Shown here: positions 42,039 to 50,456 of the stretch, piece by piece
Position numbering within the stretch: position 1 is the first letter of the stretch
Layout: each line of letters begins with the position of its first letter
From: UBA9647 sp049522195
GTDB taxonomy: Bacteria > Bacteroidota > Ignavibacteria > UBA10030
Direction: 5' to 3'
Assembly: GCA_049522195.1 (NCBI GenBank)
Contig: JBEKOB010000026.1
Location: forward strand, 1-55,152
DNA length: 55,152 nt
The notes under the pieces: model-generated
The model's database searches: none
Told to the model about the DNA's origin: nothing
What the model saw: the letters and a program-made list of their open reading frames with translations, nothing else
Translations under genes and position numbers: made by a program

Positions 42039-42872
42039 TCACTTCGTCACGGTGCGCAACCGCATTACTCCCGTTGGCTGCGAGCTTCCTCCTTTAGGCT
42101 CTGCTGTCACAGAGAATTCCTCTATCTCTTTCGTATCGCCAACGGGGAGAGACATCATAGTCAGCGTGTTTGGTTTTTCCGCGGTGACATCGAATATACC
42201 AACACTGTAGTATTTCTTTTCTTTGAGGATCCAGAGCTGGTACTGCACGCCCGGCGGCTCCGCAGGAAGATTCGAAGTCTGCAGCAGCGCGTTCCGTTTT
42301 ACAGGATCCCAAATGACTTTTCCATACATCCCCGCACCGGGAACAACGCCGGCTAAGGGAATCATTTCAACCCGCTCGGCCTGTAAGATCCCGACCATTT
42401 CCTGGTCTCGCTGCAGTTCATTCTGTAACTCCGAAATTTTCTTCTCCTGCGTCCCGGTGGTTCCGACGAGTTGATTCACAAAAATAATCAACGAAATGAT
42501 GAGAAGGATGCCGATGATGATTGATGCATACAGGTACCATGGGCGCTCAGGGCGGAGGGAAGGGGTCACCGGCTTTTCGCGTTGTTGTTGTTGCTGCTGC
42601 TGGGGGCGTTCGCTGCGTGGCTGCTCGGGTCTCTTCGAGGAGATTCTGCCGAGAAGTCTCTCCCGTACTCCCGAGGGGGGCGTTTCCTGTCGCAAGAGGA
42701 GCGGCAGCAGCGCTATTGCTTCGTATAAACCCGAGAGTTCCGCCCGGCACTGTTCACAACCTGTGGCCAGGTGGGCTTCAAACTGTTTCCGGTTGCCGGG
42801 ATTCAAACGCCCGAACACGTAAGGAATACACAACTCAAGCTGCGCGTGCCGTTCTTCCGTCTTCACGGTCAT
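42039..42872 (-). CDS. Anti-sigma factor 2 (RskA-type)
   Basis: A 277-residue membrane protein overlapping the sigma gene by 4 bp. The N-terminus has a zinc-finger-like H34-x4-C39-x2-C42 (HLATGCEQC). A flexible Pro/Gln stretch with seven consecutive Gln (91-97) leads to one membrane helix (about 113-133), then a coiled coil (about 141-168) and an RskA-like extracytoplasmic domain (YGKVIWDPVKRNALLQTSNLP, YQLWILKEKKYYSVGIFDV). In this family regulated proteolysis releases the sigma factor. Nearby M48 and S9 peptidases are not evidence of a link. Confidence 0.9.
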   Translation of the reverse strand: MTVKTEERHAQLELCIPYVFGRLNPGNRKQFEAHLATGCEQCRAELSGLYEAIALLPLLLRQETPPSGVRERLLGRISSKRPEQPRSERPQQQQQQQREKPVTPSLRPERPWYLYASIIIGILLIISLIIFVNQLVGTTGTQEKKISELQNELQRDQEMVGILQAERVEMIPLAGVVPGAGMYGKVIWDPVKRNALLQTSNLPAEPPGVQYQLWILKEKKYYSVGIFDVTAEKPNTLTMMSLPVGDTKEIEEFSVTAEPKGGSSQPTGVMRLRTVTK

Positions 42873-43468
42873 CTGGCCTCCGGCGCGACAACCTGGCGCA
42901 ATTTCTGAATTCCACGGCGCATCTTCGCTTTGATCGTGCCGAGCGGAATTCTCAGCATCCGTGCGAGATCCGATTGGCTCTGTCCTTCGTAGTAGCTCAG
43001 TTCCAGCAGCCGAAGTTCGAGCTTCGAAAGCGATTTCAGGGAATTTCGAACCTCTTCTGTAATTCCCTTTAACGTCACAATCGTTTCCACCGCTGCTGTG
43101 CTTTGGCTGCTCTCGGATGATCCACGCGACGATCCGCCTTCACCCTCGCTCCCTTTACGTCTCTGGTTCGCTGACCGCACCTTGTCCATGGCTTTAGCCC
43201 GGCACACGCCGGTCAACCACGCGTAGACTGAACCATTGTGTTGTGCGTAACTGCCAGATTTCTCCCACACATGCACAAACACATCCTGGAGGAGGTCTTC
43301 GGCGAGCTCGTGCGACCCGGTCATTCGCAGACCGAGAGGATACAACACTGGTGCGTACCGATCGTAGAGCGATGAGAGAGCGCGCTGATCGGCCCGCTGG
43401 ATGCGCTTCAGAAGCTCTGCATCCTCGCGGTCGTACTGTTGTCGTTGGTTCGATGCGCTTTGCTGCAC
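42869..43468 (-). CDS. ECF sigma factor 2 (SigK/RpoE-like)
   Basis: The start is best placed at GTG 43468, about 6 nt after AAGGGG; the longer frame would start at a TTG (43561) with no ribosome site. 199 residues. Region 2 (about 20-95): LLKRIQRADQRALSSLYDRYAPVLYPLGLRM, then AEDLLQDVFVHVWEKSG and WLTGVCRAKAMDKVRS. A Ser/Gly-rich linker of about 25 residues precedes region 4: LSKLELRLLELSYYEGQSQSDLARML and IPLGTIKAKMRRGIQKLR. The ATGA overlap couples it to its anti-sigma. Confidence 0.9.
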   Translation of the reverse strand: MQQSASNQRQQYDREDAELLKRIQRADQRALSSLYDRYAPVLYPLGLRMTGSHELAEDLLQDVFVHVWEKSGSYAQHNGSVYAWLTGVCRAKAMDKVRSANQRRKGSEGEGGSSRGSSESSQSTAAVETIVTLKGITEEVRNSLKSLSKLELRLLELSYYEGQSQSDLARMLRIPLGTIKAKMRRGIQKLRQVVAPEAR

Positions 43469-43589
43469 AACATTCCCCTTCTTCGATGAAATGGAGAGGC
43501 TGGAGAGCCCCGTAAACTTGATGAATCTAAGGAGAACCGGATGGAAAAGCAACCTTGGCAAGCCCCGCCGTCCGGATTCCTCCCTTACC

Positions 43590-44297
43590 TTATTCCGCTG
43601 TCTTCAGACCTTCTTCTGATCGGGTGATGGAGTGCTGATGCAGCACCTCTTCGACCGCCCCGGTCAATTCCGTTTTCACTGACAGAGCCATGAAGTGCAG
43701 CACCGGAATCGCAGTGCGCTTGTGCAAGACAAGCGTCGAGGATGTGGCAGATTCCTTTTCCCAGCCAAAGCTCACAATTCCCTCCCAGGGAGAGAACCCC
43801 GTTCCAAAAAATACTCCATGCTCCATCAGCCTTCGCCTGCTGAGCCCTTGAATCAGGACGGCATAGGAAATGGAAAGGCCAAGAATCTGAAGAGAGATAT
43901 CGCGAAATGCCCAATGCGGAATTTGCACAATCCCCACAATATCCATCACAGCGATCCAGGCAAGGCCTACTCCGGCGAAAAGATTGATGATCATATCCTG
44001 CAGGGGTATTCTCCCCAGATCGAGGAGAAGTGCGCCGCCAAGACTCCGCGCGCGAACAACGCGCACAGAGCGCTCAAGAATAATCAGAATTCCAATCCCA
44101 CCTATCAGCTCCTTCGGAAACTTGCTCCACCAGTGAAAAAGATCATCGAGTGTGATTGCAATCATCAAGAGCAGCACGAACGCTCCGACAACAGTCGACA
44201 ATTGCTTTGACGATGCTCGGAGCTTGTTGTGCTTCGAGAGTCCACCCCACAAAAGTCCGGCAGCAAGCACATAGCCCAGTAACCAGGTCAATGCCAT
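43590..44297 (-). CDS. Unknown four-helix membrane protein with a soluble C-terminal domain
   Basis: I do not recognise this 235-residue protein with certainty. Hydrophobic helices lie at about 2-20, 32-50, 60-78 and 93-150 (the last probably two passes), followed by a basic stretch QGLSRRRLMEHG and a C-terminal domain of about 75 residues, GVFFGTGFSPWEGIVSFGWEKES, reminiscent of DUF5673, a fold predicted at the membrane face. It lies upstream of ECF pair 2 on the same strand, with 121 bp between, so co-regulation is possible. No catalytic motif is visible. Confidence 0.7.
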   Translation of the reverse strand: MALTWLLGYVLAAGLLWGGLSKHNKLRASSKQLSTVVGAFVLLLMIAITLDDLFHWWSKFPKELIGGIGILIILERSVRVVRARSLGGALLLDLGRIPLQDMIINLFAGVGLAWIAVMDIVGIVQIPHWAFRDISLQILGLSISYAVLIQGLSRRRLMEHGVFFGTGFSPWEGIVSFGWEKESATSSTLVLHKRTAIPVLHFMALSVKTELTGAVEEVLHQHSITRSEEGLKTAE

Positions 44298-44388
44298 GAG
44301 AAATGCTCCTTATGTGAACAGGACAGTGGGTTGACGCTCATCGCAGCGTCTTCGCGGTACAGGTGCCATATGAGATCCCGGGCATGCG

Positions 44389-46092
44389 TCACCGTGCAGA
44401 CTCCTGATCTGCATCGCCAGGCAACTTCGGGTTGACGAAGAACAGTTTCTCACGTTCAATGGTCACGGTTCCGGCAGGTGCCCCACGAGGTTTGCGGACA
44501 TACTTCTTCTCGGTCATCGCAACCGGGACATTCCTGGCGGTCTTCATCTTGCTGTAGAATGCAGCAATGCTCGCGGTCTCTTCCAGCGCTCGCCTGCTTG
44601 GCTCACCTTTTCCGGTGCCCGATCTGAGAACAACGTGCGACCCGCTCGACCCGCGGGCGTGGAACCAGAGATCGTTGGGGCGAGCATACTTGAGCGTCAG
44701 CAGATCATTGTTCTCGCTGTTCTTTCCAACCCAGACCTGAAAGCCACCAGTCACGACAAAAGTCCGGAACGGGGACTCTTCGCGTTTCTTTCCCGGTTCA
44801 CCCGGAAGTCCTTTGTAACCAAGTTGCTTCAACTGCTCGCTGGCGTTCACAGTGAATTCAGCAAGCTGATCGTATGTCTGGAGATCAGACACACGATCAA
44901 GGAATTCCCTGAGGACTTCCCACCGCTCCCGGACTCCATCCTGGTGTTCAAGTTTCTCTTTCACACTTGCACGCGCTTTTTTCGCCTTGTCGAAGTAGTG
45001 TTCCGCATTCCGGGCAGGAGTTAGTTTCTGATCGAGCTTAATGACAACTGTCGACCGATCCTTGCTGTAAACGTCTTCAAGCTCCATTTCCTTCATCCCC
45101 TTTTGGAGCGAAGGAAGGTTCGCCATCAGCAATTTCCCGAATCGTTCATAATCCATCGCCCGCTGCAGTGCTTCGGTTTCCTTTTCCATTTTCTGCAATG
45201 TGCGCTCGGCCTTTTCAGCTCCCTGTCTCAGGAACTGCAGCAGGGATTCTTTCTCTTGGAGGAGCGATTTCTGTTTTCGACTCTTGCCGACAAACACCCG
45301 GATTGCATCATGGACAGAATCAAAAAGTTCCGCTTCCGCACTGCCGAGGTGCTGAAGAGGTATGATGGAAAACGTTGGCGGCATGCCAGGCTGACTGTAG
45401 ATCCGCGGCCGCGGATGGTCCTCAAGCTCTTTCAGCATCAGACTGCAGGATGCAAAAAGCTCTTCAATGGCACTGTCGCTCAACTCAGCAACAACTTTCT
45501 GTTCACTGATGCGGGATCGGAAACAGGCTTCGCGAATCAGGGGAGTGGTGAAAAAGGGAAGAAGCTTCTTGATAGCCGCGGGGAGAAGAATTGTTCCGAT
45601 CGACCTGAGCCTTATCTGGAATTCTCCAAGCGCCCATGTTCGTCCTTGCGCTGACTCGGGTCCTTTAGGAAGGACTGAGCCGCGGAGGTCCTTCGCGTTC
45701 AGGAACGCATCCACAATGGTATTCTGGTCGTTGGCCAGCAGTACGTTCGCTTTTGAGCCGAACATACGGAGCGAGAGCCTCACATCGCCACTGCAATGCA
45801 GCAGGAGTTCGCGGTCGGCCGGTTGAATGGTTACACTTCGGACGAGCCTTCCCCGGAGAACGCGGAAAACATCGACTGAATTCTTCCGTGCCCGATTGAC
45901 CTGATTGCGGAGGAAGAGATAGTTCATCGATGGCTCACATGAGACAGTGAGGCAAGGTTCATCGGATTCTGTCTTCAGAGAGATCAGAAGTTCGTTTTTC
46001 GACTGGCAGAAGACTTCTGTGATTTCACTTCCGCGAAGAGTCCGATCGAGGTCCGCCGCGAGCAATCGTAATGTGTAGTAGTTACTAATCAT
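44389..46092 (-). CDS. rqcH: NFACT-family ribosome quality-control protein RqcH
   Basis: A 567-residue NFACT protein (formerly called fibronectin-binding protein A). An NFACT-N domain (about 1-200) is followed by helix-hairpin-helix elements, a long coiled coil (about 280-420; KQKSLLQEKESLLQFLRQGAEKAERTLQK) and an NFACT-R/DUF814 domain near the end (YARPNDLWFHARGSSGSHVVLR, KPRGAPAGTVTIEREKLFFV). Family knowledge: RqcH binds stalled 50S subunits carrying peptidyl-tRNA and recruits tRNA-Ala to add C-terminal alanine tails. The Asp-Leu-Trp-Phe-His-Ala-Arg motif needed for tRNA recruitment is intact. It is divergent from yicC, across a gap with two DnaA-box-like sites. Confidence 0.93.
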   Translation of the reverse strand: MISNYYTLRLLAADLDRTLRGSEITEVFCQSKNELLISLKTESDEPCLTVSCEPSMNYLFLRNQVNRARKNSVDVFRVLRGRLVRSVTIQPADRELLLHCSGDVRLSLRMFGSKANVLLANDQNTIVDAFLNAKDLRGSVLPKGPESAQGRTWALGEFQIRLRSIGTILLPAAIKKLLPFFTTPLIREACFRSRISEQKVVAELSDSAIEELFASCSLMLKELEDHPRPRIYSQPGMPPTFSIIPLQHLGSAEAELFDSVHDAIRVFVGKSRKQKSLLQEKESLLQFLRQGAEKAERTLQKMEKETEALQRAMDYERFGKLLMANLPSLQKGMKEMELEDVYSKDRSTVVIKLDQKLTPARNAEHYFDKAKKARASVKEKLEHQDGVRERWEVLREFLDRVSDLQTYDQLAEFTVNASEQLKQLGYKGLPGEPGKKREESPFRTFVVTGGFQVWVGKNSENNDLLTLKYARPNDLWFHARGSSGSHVVLRSGTGKGEPSRRALEETASIAAFYSKMKTARNVPVAMTEKKYVRKPRGAPAGTVTIEREKLFFVNPKLPGDADQESAR

Positions 46093-46158
46093 AGAATGTC
46101 AACACTTCAAGAAAAGGTTGAGAAAATTCATTCCAAAATCAATTTTAAGTGAACCGGG

Positions 46159-46179
46159 TGTGGATAACTGTGTGGATAG
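46159..46179 (-). promoter_or_regulatory. Two closely spaced DnaA-box-like sites
   Basis: TGTGGATAA (46159-46167) is the exact complement of the consensus DnaA box TTATCCACA; TGTGGATAG (46171-46179) matches 8 of 9. They have the same orientation, 12 nt start to start, in an AT-rich 227-bp gap between divergent genes. They may be a DnaA-regulated control point rather than an origin. Confidence 0.45.
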
Positions 46180-46319
46180 CATGTTCTGAACTTTTCCTTG
46201 CCCGCCCTTCAAAATTTCCGTAAATTTGATTGAATTGGACTGAACCAACAGTGGAAAAGTGCAGGGAATCCTGCCAAGGTCCACCTTTTGAATGATGTTC
46301 TCATCCTCGGAATGAACCA

Positions 46320-47201
46320 TTGATTGCAAGCATGACAGGATTCGGCCGCGCGGAAGTTGCCAAGCGTGGTATTACTGCATCGGTCGAGGTTCGCGGCGTC
46401 AACAGCCGCTACCTGGATGTGACAACCCGGCTCCCCCGCTTGCTCTCGCAGCGTGAAAAGGATATCAAGGAAATCGTTCGAGGCTGTGTCAACCGCGGAA
46501 ACCTTGTCGTTTCCGTCTCTGTCGAAGAAGAATCTGACGCCATTGCACCTGTCGCTGTGAACAAGTTGGCTGCGAAGGCGTACATAAAGCTTTTGAATGA
46601 CCTTCGCAAAGCCGCTAAGATCAAGGAAAAGGTTCGGCTGGAGCACCTGTTGAAGTTTTCCGAGGTGTTCGAAGTTCCAAAAGATGAGCAATCGGACGAA
46701 CAGGAGTGGAGCGTGGTTGAAGAAGCCCTCCGGAGCGCCCTGGACGGATTCAACACGATGCGTCGCAACGAGGGGGGTGAGCTCGCGAAGGATCTTCAGC
46801 GGCGCATTCAATGGCTGAATGAAACGGTGGAGAAAATCGAGCGGATGTCGCGTGAAAGGATTCCGGAAGAACGGAAACGTCTTCACGAGCGTATTGCTCA
46901 GCTGGTCGAAGACAAATCGATCATCGATCAGAACCGCCTTGAGCTCGAGATAGCTCTTCTGGCCGACAAGCTTGATGTCACTGAGGAATGCGTTCGATTC
47001 CGGAGCCACACGAAATTCTTCCTGGAAACTATTGCGAACAGTGACTCAGCTGGGCGAAAGCTGAATTTCCTCGTACAGGAAATCAACCGCGAGGCCAACA
47101 CGATCGGATCGAAGACAAACGACGCTGAGATTGGGCACCTGGTTGTGCAGATGAAAGAAGAAGTGGAGAAGATCCGGGAGCAGCTGCAGAATATTGAGTG
47201 A
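46320..47201 (+). CDS. yicC: YicC-family endoribonuclease
   Basis: A 293-residue protein with the family's invariant start IASMTGFGRA, which places the TTG at 46320 as initiator (GGAA upstream). YicC-like proteins are endoribonucleases involved in RNA turnover. The C-terminal block REANTIGSKTNDAEIGHLVVQMKEEVEKIREQLQNIE is also diagnostic, and the middle is helical coiled coil (about 120-210). It precedes gmk and rpoZ, a gene order common in many phyla, 103 bp before gmk. Confidence 0.94.
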   Translation: MIASMTGFGRAEVAKRGITASVEVRGVNSRYLDVTTRLPRLLSQREKDIKEIVRGCVNRGNLVVSVSVEEESDAIAPVAVNKLAAKAYIKLLNDLRKAAKIKEKVRLEHLLKFSEVFEVPKDEQSDEQEWSVVEEALRSALDGFNTMRRNEGGELAKDLQRRIQWLNETVEKIERMSRERIPEERKRLHERIAQLVEDKSIIDQNRLELEIALLADKLDVTEECVRFRSHTKFFLETIANSDSAGRKLNFLVQEINREANTIGSKTNDAEIGHLVVQMKEEVEKIREQLQNIE

Positions 47202-47205
47202 AGAA

Positions 47206-47301
47206 ATCTGCCCATCTTTTCATCGGGTGATCGGGCCATTTCGCAACAGACCAGATGAATCGATGACCCGATGATCTGATCAACCGATAAAGAGATACTC
47301 C
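47206..47301. repeat. Degenerate 8-nt array (GAT in register), in two opposed halves
   Basis: On the plus strand GAT occurs every 8 nt at 47254, 47262, 47270, 47278, 47286 and 47294 (units such as GATGACCC and GATCAACC). To its left the complement ATC occurs every 8 nt at 47206, 47214, 47222 and 47230, the same unit inverted. The two halves can pair loosely. They fill the yicC-gmk gap up to the gmk start. Confidence 0.55.
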
Positions 47302-47304
47302 CGA

Positions 47305-47883
47305 ATGTCCAGAGGTAAACTCATTGTCGTCTCCGCTCCCAGCGGCGCAGGGAAGACGACCATTGTCAAGGCCATCCTGGCGAAGTATCCTTCGATGTTG
47401 TTCTCCGTTTCGGCCACAACGAGGCCAAAGCGGGATGTTGAAATCGAGGGAAAGGATTATTTTTTTCTCCCGCGTGCAGAGTTCGAGCGGCGCATCGCGG
47501 CAGGCGAGCTTGTAGAGTGGGAAGAGATTTACGGGAATCTGTATGGAACGCTCAAGGCAGAAGTTGACAAGGCCCTGACGAGTGGCAAAACGATGTTGTT
47601 CGATATTGACGTCAAGGGGGGATTGTCCATCAAACGGATGTATCCTCATGATTCGGTCATTATCTTTATCAAGCCGCCGAGTATCGAAATCTTGAGAGAA
47701 CGGCTGCGCAACAGGAAAACGGAAGACGATGCGACGTTCAAGAGGCGGATGGATCGGGTAGCGATGGAACTCGGGATGGCTTCCCAATTTGATTATCAGG
47801 TCGTTAATGACAATCTGGAACAAGTGATTGCCGAAGTCGACAAGCTCGTCATCGAGCACACTTCGGAAGCGCAACGAGTATAG
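47305..47883 (+). CDS. gmk: Guanylate kinase
   Basis: A 192-residue nucleoside monophosphate kinase converting GMP and ATP to GDP and ADP. The P-loop SAPSGAGKTT covers 10-19. The GMP-binding region has SATTRPKRDVEIEGKDYFF, and VEWEEIYGNLYGTLK continues the typical core; IFIKPPSIEILRERLRNRKTE forms the lid. Usual length, cytoplasmic. It follows yicC and precedes rpoZ by 39 bp, the conserved housekeeping order. The region in front of its ATG is built from the 8-nt array, and no normal ribosome site is evident there. Confidence 0.97.
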   Translation: MSRGKLIVVSAPSGAGKTTIVKAILAKYPSMLFSVSATTRPKRDVEIEGKDYFFLPRAEFERRIAAGELVEWEEIYGNLYGTLKAEVDKALTSGKTMLFDIDVKGGLSIKRMYPHDSVIIFIKPPSIEILRERLRNRKTEDDATFKRRMDRVAMELGMASQFDYQVVNDNLEQVIAEVDKLVIEHTSEAQRV

Positions 47884-47922
47884 GATTCATTTTCTATTCA
47901 TTCACCAAAAGGAGTGCACACT

Positions 47923-48270
47923 GTGCCTGTCAAACCAGTAGAGATTGAAGATTTCTCGATGGCCGCAACAGATGTCTACGAGGCGATTGTTATTGCCTCG
48001 AAGCGAGCGCGCCAGATTCATCAGGATATTAAGATCGAGCTCAACCAGCGGATCGAAACGCTGAACCAGCTGACGAATACGCCGGAGACCGAGGAAGAGA
48101 CCGACATCACGGCAAATCCGGATCAGCTGAAGATCAGCCTCGAGTTCGAAAAGCGCCCGAAGCCGACCGATGTCGCAACACAGGAAGTCATCGCCAGGAA
48201 GGTAAAGTATCGTTACAAGGTAACAGAGCAGCCCGAAGTGAAACCGGAAGAACCCGAACCTGAAGCCTGA
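47923..48270 (+). CDS. rpoZ: RNA polymerase omega subunit (RpoZ-like)
   Basis: The chosen start is GTG 47923, 8 nt after AAGGAG, giving 115 residues. The N-terminal half (MAATDVYEAIVIASKRARQIHQDIK) matches the omega fold that clamps the beta-prime C-terminus. A linker of Asp/Glu/Thr residues and a tail EVIARKVKYRYKVTEQPEVKPEEPEPEA are longer than in E. coli and typical of Bacteroidota-like RpoZ. Position between gmk and coaBC supports the call. Confidence 0.85.
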   Translation: MPVKPVEIEDFSMAATDVYEAIVIASKRARQIHQDIKIELNQRIETLNQLTNTPETEEETDITANPDQLKISLEFEKRPKPTDVATQEVIARKVKYRYKVTEQPEVKPEEPEPEA

Positions 48271-48278
48271 GGCAGTGC

Positions 48279-49493
48279 GTGCTTCGTGGCAAGCACATAT
48301 TGGTTGGCGTCACAGGAGGCATTGCAGCGTACAAGGTCTGCTACCTCGTGCGCGATCTCCGCAAGGCCGGGGCTGATGTAAAGGTCGTCATGACTGAAGC
48401 CGCGGCGAGATTCGTGACACCGCTGACCTTTTCCGCCCTGTCGGGACACGATGTCGTTGGCGATCTCTGGACACTTCACCAATCAACTGGCTCGGAGATC
48501 GGAACGCAGCACATCGCTCTCGCCAACTGGGCTGATGCGTTCGTCATTGCTCCGGCATCGGCAAACACGATTGCCAAGCTAACGTATGGACTATCTGACA
48601 ACCTCCTGACAATCGTTGCACTTGCAAGCCGTTGCCCCATCGTACTTGCCCCTACGATGGACGCCGACATGTATCTCAATCCCGTCACCCAGCAGAACAT
48701 CACTAAACTGCAGGAACGGGGATACGTGGTCGTCCCCCCCGAAGAGGGGGAGCTCGCCAGCGGGTTGAAGGGTCCTGGACGCCTCCCCGAAATACAGGTT
48801 ATCATCGATACCGTTGAGCGCGTGCTACGTTCTTCAACTCAGGATCTGAAGGGAAAGAAGATCCTTGTTACCGCCGGACCAACGTATGAAGCGATTGACC
48901 CGGTCCGATTCATTGGGAACAGGTCTTCAGGGAAGATGGGTTTCGCACTAGCCAACGCTGCAGCACTGCGTGGGGCTGCCGTGACGCTTGTGTCGGGTCC
49001 CGTCCAGCGTGAGACGCCACGCAACGTCACACGCGTTGACGTGGAATCCGCCGAACAAATGCATGCCGCCGTCAATTCTCATGCCAATTCCGCCGATGCT
49101 GTCATCATGGCCGCGGCGGTCGCCGATTTCACACCGGAGGCTCCGGCCAAGAACAAGATCAAGAAAGCTGCTGCGAAGAAGCAATTCTCGCTTGAACTCA
49201 CCGGCACTCCCGATATCCTCCTCTCCCTTGGTCAGAAAAAGAAGAAGGGGACTCTCCTTGTTGGATTTGCACTCGAGACACAAGATGAGCTTCGCAACGC
49301 GCAGGAAAAGTTGAAGAAGAAAAATCTCGACTTTATTGTCCTGAACTCGCTGAACGATACAGGAGCGGGTTTCGGCAGCGACACTAACGTCGTGACGATC
49401 GTGGACCGGAAGGGAAGAGCCGAGAAGCTTCCGCTCATGTCGAAATTCGACGTCGCAAACGAAATACTGAACCGCATACAGAAATTGATGTAA
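48279..49493 (+). CDS. coaBC: Bifunctional CoaBC (phosphopantothenoylcysteine decarboxylase/synthetase)
   Basis: A 404-residue enzyme for two coenzyme A steps. The N-terminal flavoprotein CoaC domain (about 1-180) has GVTGGIAAYKVCYLVRDLRK, the His-containing GTQHIALANWADAFVIAPASANTIAK and APTMDADMY. The C-terminal CoaB domain (about 188-404) starts KILVTAGPTYEAIDPVRFIGNRSSGKMG and includes AAAVADFTPEAPAKNKIKK. CTP-dependent ligation of cysteine to phosphopantothenate is followed by decarboxylation. The start is GTG, 9 nt after rpoZ ends, indicating co-transcription. Confidence 0.96.
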   Translation: MLRGKHILVGVTGGIAAYKVCYLVRDLRKAGADVKVVMTEAAARFVTPLTFSALSGHDVVGDLWTLHQSTGSEIGTQHIALANWADAFVIAPASANTIAKLTYGLSDNLLTIVALASRCPIVLAPTMDADMYLNPVTQQNITKLQERGYVVVPPEEGELASGLKGPGRLPEIQVIIDTVERVLRSSTQDLKGKKILVTAGPTYEAIDPVRFIGNRSSGKMGFALANAAALRGAAVTLVSGPVQRETPRNVTRVDVESAEQMHAAVNSHANSADAVIMAAAVADFTPEAPAKNKIKKAAAKKQFSLELTGTPDILLSLGQKKKKGTLLVGFALETQDELRNAQEKLKKKNLDFIVLNSLNDTGAGFGSDTNVVTIVDRKGRAEKLPLMSKFDVANEILNRIQKLM

Positions 49494-49502
49494 GCCACGA
49501 CA

Positions 49503-49562
49503 GGATGTGGGAACTGACCGCTCGCTGTACGTGTGCGGCACAAGACCCCATCCATTTTTTTT
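49503..49562 (+). terminator. Possible terminator after coaBC
   Basis: GGATGTGGG (49503-49511) can pair with CCCCATCC (about 49546-49553) with one bulge, enclosing an inner CCGC/GCGG stem, followed by eight T (49555-49562). The long loop makes this tentative. Confidence 0.35.
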
Positions 49563-49587
49563 GCCTCACCATCACATCATCCGCCTT

Positions 49588-50409
49588 ATGCCAGACTCCA
49601 ACGCCGAACTTCATCAACTGTTGAGCGACATCCAACGTGTACTGATCCAGGAGAAGGAGTTGCTTGGCGATACGCTCTATACAGACCCGGCGGCTCCCAC
49701 ATCAACGCCGGAAGGAGACGGTATGCCATCGCACAAGAAAGTGGTTGCTGTCGTAGAAGGGCCTGATCTTTTTGGAGTCGCACCAACGCTCCAGGCTGCA
49801 GAGAAGAAGCTCCCCGATTTTCCGGCCGAACCCTGGGTGTCTGCACCCGATCTATCTGAACTCAAGTCACAGATCTGTACATGCCTGAAGTGCCCGCTCG
49901 GTAGTACGCGCATCAAGTTTGTGTTCGGTGTCGGAAACCCGGATGCAGATATCGTATTCGTGGGAGAGGCGCCAGGCGCCGATGAAGATGCACAGGGCGA
50001 GCCCTTTGTTGGCCGGGCCGGACAACTCCTCAACAAGATTCTCGAAGCAATTCATTTCAAGCGCGAAGAGGTGTACATCTGCAATATCCTCAAGTGCCGA
50101 CCTCCCAACAACCGTGACCCCCTGCAGGAAGAGGTCGATTCATGCGAGCCATACCTCTGGAAGCAGCTCGAGTTGCTCAAGCCGAAGATCATCGTCTGCC
50201 TCGGCCGAATCGCCACACAAACGCTCCTCCGCACAAACGAAAGCCTTGGCAACATGCGCGGCAAAGTACACAACTATCGCGGCATCAAGCTGGTCGTGAC
50301 GTATCACCCGGCGGCCCTTCTGCGCAACCCCAACTGGAAGAAGCCGACATGGGAAGACGTCCAGTGGATCAGAAAAATGTATGACGAGATGAAGGCAGAG
50401 AAACCGTAA
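49588..50409 (+). CDS. Type-4 uracil-DNA glycosylase (4Fe-4S)
   Basis: Start at ATG 49588; the upstream ATG at 49507 would run through the terminator region. 273 residues. Removes uracil from DNA in base-excision repair. It has an N-terminal extension of about 85 residues, then the Fe-S ligands in CTCLKCPLG, motif A GEAPGADEDAQGEPFVGRAGQLL, a second Cys pair in ICNILKCRPPNNRDP and DSCEPYL, and motif B VVTYHPAALLRNP. The Fe-S cysteines separate it from family 1 Ung. The next gene begins 47 bp later. Confidence 0.94.
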   Translation: MPDSNAELHQLLSDIQRVLIQEKELLGDTLYTDPAAPTSTPEGDGMPSHKKVVAVVEGPDLFGVAPTLQAAEKKLPDFPAEPWVSAPDLSELKSQICTCLKCPLGSTRIKFVFGVGNPDADIVFVGEAPGADEDAQGEPFVGRAGQLLNKILEAIHFKREEVYICNILKCRPPNNRDPLQEEVDSCEPYLWKQLELLKPKIIVCLGRIATQTLLRTNESLGNMRGKVHNYRGIKLVVTYHPAALLRNPNWKKPTWEDVQWIRKMYDEMKAEKP

Positions 50410-50456
50410 AGCCGACACAACCTCGGCCCCTCAACCGCTTACGAACCACCAGGACA

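Noticed and set aside
43541..43627. 28-codon plus-strand ORF with a strong AAGGAG site upstream of its ATG
   Set aside because: It runs into the end of a minus-strand gene, shows no family resemblance or leader-peptide codon bias, and nothing downstream on the plus strand would need it.
46093..46319. Chromosomal replication origin
   Set aside because: Only two DnaA boxes, no clear unwinding element with repeated 13-mers, and no dnaA, dnaN, gidA or rpmH neighbours.
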